DNA of 15,825 bases, from positions 1-15,825 of the forward strand of contig CALKIW010000168.1 of assembly GCA_937995875.1 (NCBI GenBank), read 5' to 3'. Shown here in pieces: positions 13,898-15,825 of the stretch. The position numbers and the translations under genes were made by a program. Source of the stretch: an uncultured Bacteroidales bacterium (GTDB taxonomy: Bacteria > Bacteroidota > Bacteroidia > Bacteroidales > Bacteroidaceae). Each line of letters opens with the position of its first letter. Within the stretch, counting starts at the first letter, position 1. The notes under the pieces were generated by a model that did not search any database, was not told the DNA's origin, and worked only from the letters and a program-made list of their open reading frames with translations.

Positions 13898-15825
13898 ATG
13901 GGAAAGATTATTGGAATCGATTTAGGAACTACAAATAGTTGCGTTGCCGTATTTGAGGGCAACGAGCCGGTAGTAATTACCAACTCGGAGGGAAAGCGCA
14001 CAACACCTTCGGTGATTGGTTTTGTGAAAGATGGTGAGCGCAAGGTTGGCGACCCTGCAAAGCGTCAGGCTGTGACCAATCCTACCAACACCGTTTATTC
14101 TATTAAGCGTTTTATGGGTGAAACCTACGAGCAGAGCCGCAAGGAGGCCGAGCGCGTACCTTATAAAGTAATCAACGATAACGGTTACCCCAAGGTAGAC
14201 ATCGAGGGCGCTGCACATCCTTACACCCCACAGGAAATTTCTGCGATGGTGTTGCAGAAGATGAAAAAGACAGCGGAGGATTATCTCGGTCAGGAAGTGA
14301 CCGATGCGGTGATCACCGTTCCTGCCTATTTCTCTGACTCTCAACGTCAGGCCACGAAAGAGGCTGGCCAGATTGCAGGTCTCAACGTGCAGCGCATTGT
14401 GAACGAGCCTACGGCTGCAGCCCTGGCTTACGGTGTGGACAAGGCTCATAAGGATATGAAGATTGCCGTGTTCGACCTTGGAGGCGGTACGTTCGATATT
14501 TCCATCCTTGAATTTGGTGGCGGTGTGTTCGAGGTGTTGGCTACCAATGGTGATACCCACCTTGGTGGTGACGACTTCGATCAGGTGATTATCGACTGGT
14601 TGGCCAATGATTTCCAGAGCAACGAGGGTATCGACCTCCGCAAGGACCCGATGGCTATGCAGCGCCTGAAGGAAGCTGCTGAGAAAGCAAAGATTGAACT
14701 GTCGTCTACCACAACGACCGAAATCAACCTGCCCTATATCTCTGCGGAGGGTGGCGTGCCCAAACACTTGGTAAAGACTTTGACGCGTGCTCAGTTTGAG
14801 CAGTTGGCTCACGAGCAGATTCAGAAGTGTCTCATTCCTTGCCAGAACGCCATGCGGGATGCAGGTTTGCAGCCTTCAGATATTGACGAAGTAATTCTCG
14901 TGGGTGGCTCAAGTCGTGTTCCTGCTGTGCAGGCATTGGTGAAAGATTATTTTGGCAAGGAGCCTTCAAAGGGTGTGAATCCTGACGAGGTGGTAGCCGT
15001 AGGTGCATCTATTCAGGGAGCCATCCTGAACAAGGAAAGCGGTGCAGGCGATATTGTCCTCTTGGACGTAACTCCATTGACGCTTGGTATCGAGACGATG
15101 GGTGGAGTGATGACGAAGCTGATAGATGCCAACTCAACCATTCCTTGCAAGAAGAGTGAAACATTCTCTACCGCTGTAGACAACCAGACAGCCGTGACCA
15201 TTCATGTGCTGCAGGGTGAGCGTCCTATGGCTGCTCAGAACAAGAGCATCGGCCAGTTCAACCTTGAGGGTATTGCCCCCGCTCGTCGTGGTGTGCCACA
15301 GATTGAGGTAACGTTCGATATTGACGCTAACGGTATTCTGAATGTGAGCGCCAAGGATAAGGCAACGGGCAAGGAACAGAAAATTCGTATCGAGGCTTCG
15401 TCCGGATTGAGCGAGGAAGAAATCGAGCGCATGCGTAATGAGGCCAAAGCCAATGAGGATGCCGATAAGAAGGAGCGTGAGAAGGTGGACAAGATGAATC
15501 AGGCCGACTCTATGATTTTCACTACGGAGAACTTCCTGAAGGATAATGCCGACAAGATTCCGGCTGATCAGAAACCTGCCATCGAGTCTGCTCTCCAGCA
15601 ACTCAAGGATGCTCACAAGTCGGGTGATGTGGCTGCCATAGATACCGCAACCGCAGCCTTGAATCAGGCTGTTCAGGCCGCCAGTGCCCAGATGTATCAA
15701 GGTGGACAAGCCGGACCTCAGCCCGGCGCACAGGACAGTGCATATCAGGGCTTCCAAGGTGGTGCCGGCGCACAGAGTGGGCAAGACCAGACCAACAAAG
15801 ACGACATTCAAGATGCCGACTTTGA
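13898..15825 (+). CDS. dnaK: Chaperone DnaK (Hsp70), 3' end cut by window
   Basis: This is the ATP-driven Hsp70 chaperone of the cytoplasm, which works with DnaJ and GrpE on unfolded proteins. The window holds 642 full codons plus two bases, and the visible end (DIQDADF) shows that only a few residues of the usual acidic EEVK-like tail are missing. The nucleotide-binding domain has GIDLGTTNS at 6-14, VFDLGGGTFD at 191-200 and NEPTAAALAYG before it. The hydrophobic linker VLLDVTPL lies near 387-394, followed by the substrate-binding beta domain, the helical lid and a Gln/Gly-rich disordered tail from about 605. The start is fixed by the conserved MGKIIGIDLGTT. grpE and dnaJ are not next to it in the visible part. 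A long open frame on the opposite strand is a shadow of this gene. Confidence 0.98.
   Translation, partial: MGKIIGIDLGTTNSCVAVFEGNEPVVITNSEGKRTTPSVIGFVKDGERKVGDPAKRQAVTNPTNTVYSIKRFMGETYEQSRKEAERVPYKVINDNGYPKVDIEGAAHPYTPQEISAMVLQKMKKTAEDYLGQEVTDAVITVPAYFSDSQRQATKEAGQIAGLNVQRIVNEPTAAALAYGVDKAHKDMKIAVFDLGGGTFDISILEFGGGVFEVLATNGDTHLGGDDFDQVIIDWLANDFQSNEGIDLRKDPMAMQRLKEAAEKAKIELSSTTTTEINLPYISAEGGVPKHLVKTLTRAQFEQLAHEQIQKCLIPCQNAMRDAGLQPSDIDEVILVGGSSRVPAVQALVKDYFGKEPSKGVNPDEVVAVGASIQGAILNKESGAGDIVLLDVTPLTLGIETMGGVMTKLIDANSTIPCKKSETFSTAVDNQTAVTIHVLQGERPMAAQNKSIGQFNLEGIAPARRGVPQIEVTFDIDANGILNVSAKDKATGKEQKIRIEASSGLSEEEIERMRNEAKANEDADKKEREKVDKMNQADSMIFTTENFLKDNADKIPADQKPAIESALQQLKDAHKSGDVAAIDTATAALNQAVQAASAQMYQGGQAGPQPGAQDSAYQGFQGGAGAQSGQDQTNKDDIQDADF

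Noticed and set aside
13922..14812. Minus-strand open frame of 296 codons
   Set aside because: It lies inside dnaK, which is fully conserved on the plus strand. Long antisense frames are common opposite dnaK.
15134..15811. Minus-strand open frame of 225 codons
   Set aside because: It lies opposite the substrate-binding part of dnaK and has no signal of its own.

Overview
The window reads as chromosomal DNA of a Bacteroidota member, most likely order Bacteroidales and probably Prevotellaceae. The reasons are a TonB-dependent receptor with an N-terminal CarboxypepD_reg-like domain, a BACON-domain lipoprotein, a DnaK with the class-typical Q/G-rich tail, AT-rich leaders with little Shine-Dalgarno, and several matches to the Bacteroidota promoter -7 consensus TAnnTTTG. 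The genus is inferred from overall protein character, not from a search.

Layout. (1) 26-4813, plus strand: a two-gene envelope unit, an Oar-like TonB-dependent receptor followed 18 bp later by a lipoprotein built from two BACON and three OB-like modules, closed by a perfect 16-bp stem terminator. (2) 5013-6188, minus strand: an MltF-type lytic transglycosylase lipoprotein, convergent with the unit before it. (3) 6301-9530, plus strand: a histidine biosynthesis operon hisG-hisD-hisC with a promoter in the short divergent region shared with the transglycosylase and a strong terminator directly after hisC. hisB, often next in related genomes, is not here. (4) 9734-10375, minus strand: a small secreted protein rich in His, Arg and Tyr with an LTxxQ-like motif. 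(5) 10777-12801, plus strand: a secreted M13 metalloendopeptidase (PepO/neprilysin family), followed by a terminator. (6) 12802-13897: about 1.1 kb without a convincing gene but rich in secondary structure. It holds a second terminator-like hairpin, a short direct repeat, and a degenerate tandem repeat with a 22/44-bp period. (7) 13898-15825, plus strand: dnaK, cut by the window edge only a few codons before its expected stop.

Functionally this is mostly core chromosome (histidine synthesis, DnaK chaperone) mixed with envelope and secreted proteins (receptor/lipoprotein pair, peptidoglycan lyase, zinc peptidase, basic His-rich protein). There is no sign of a phage, insertion sequence, CRISPR array, tRNA or rRNA. 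The parts most worth a second look are the receptor/BACON-OB pair, the apparently one-lobed sensor domain of the transglycosylase, the His-rich protein, and the structured non-coding stretches before pepO and between pepO and dnaK.
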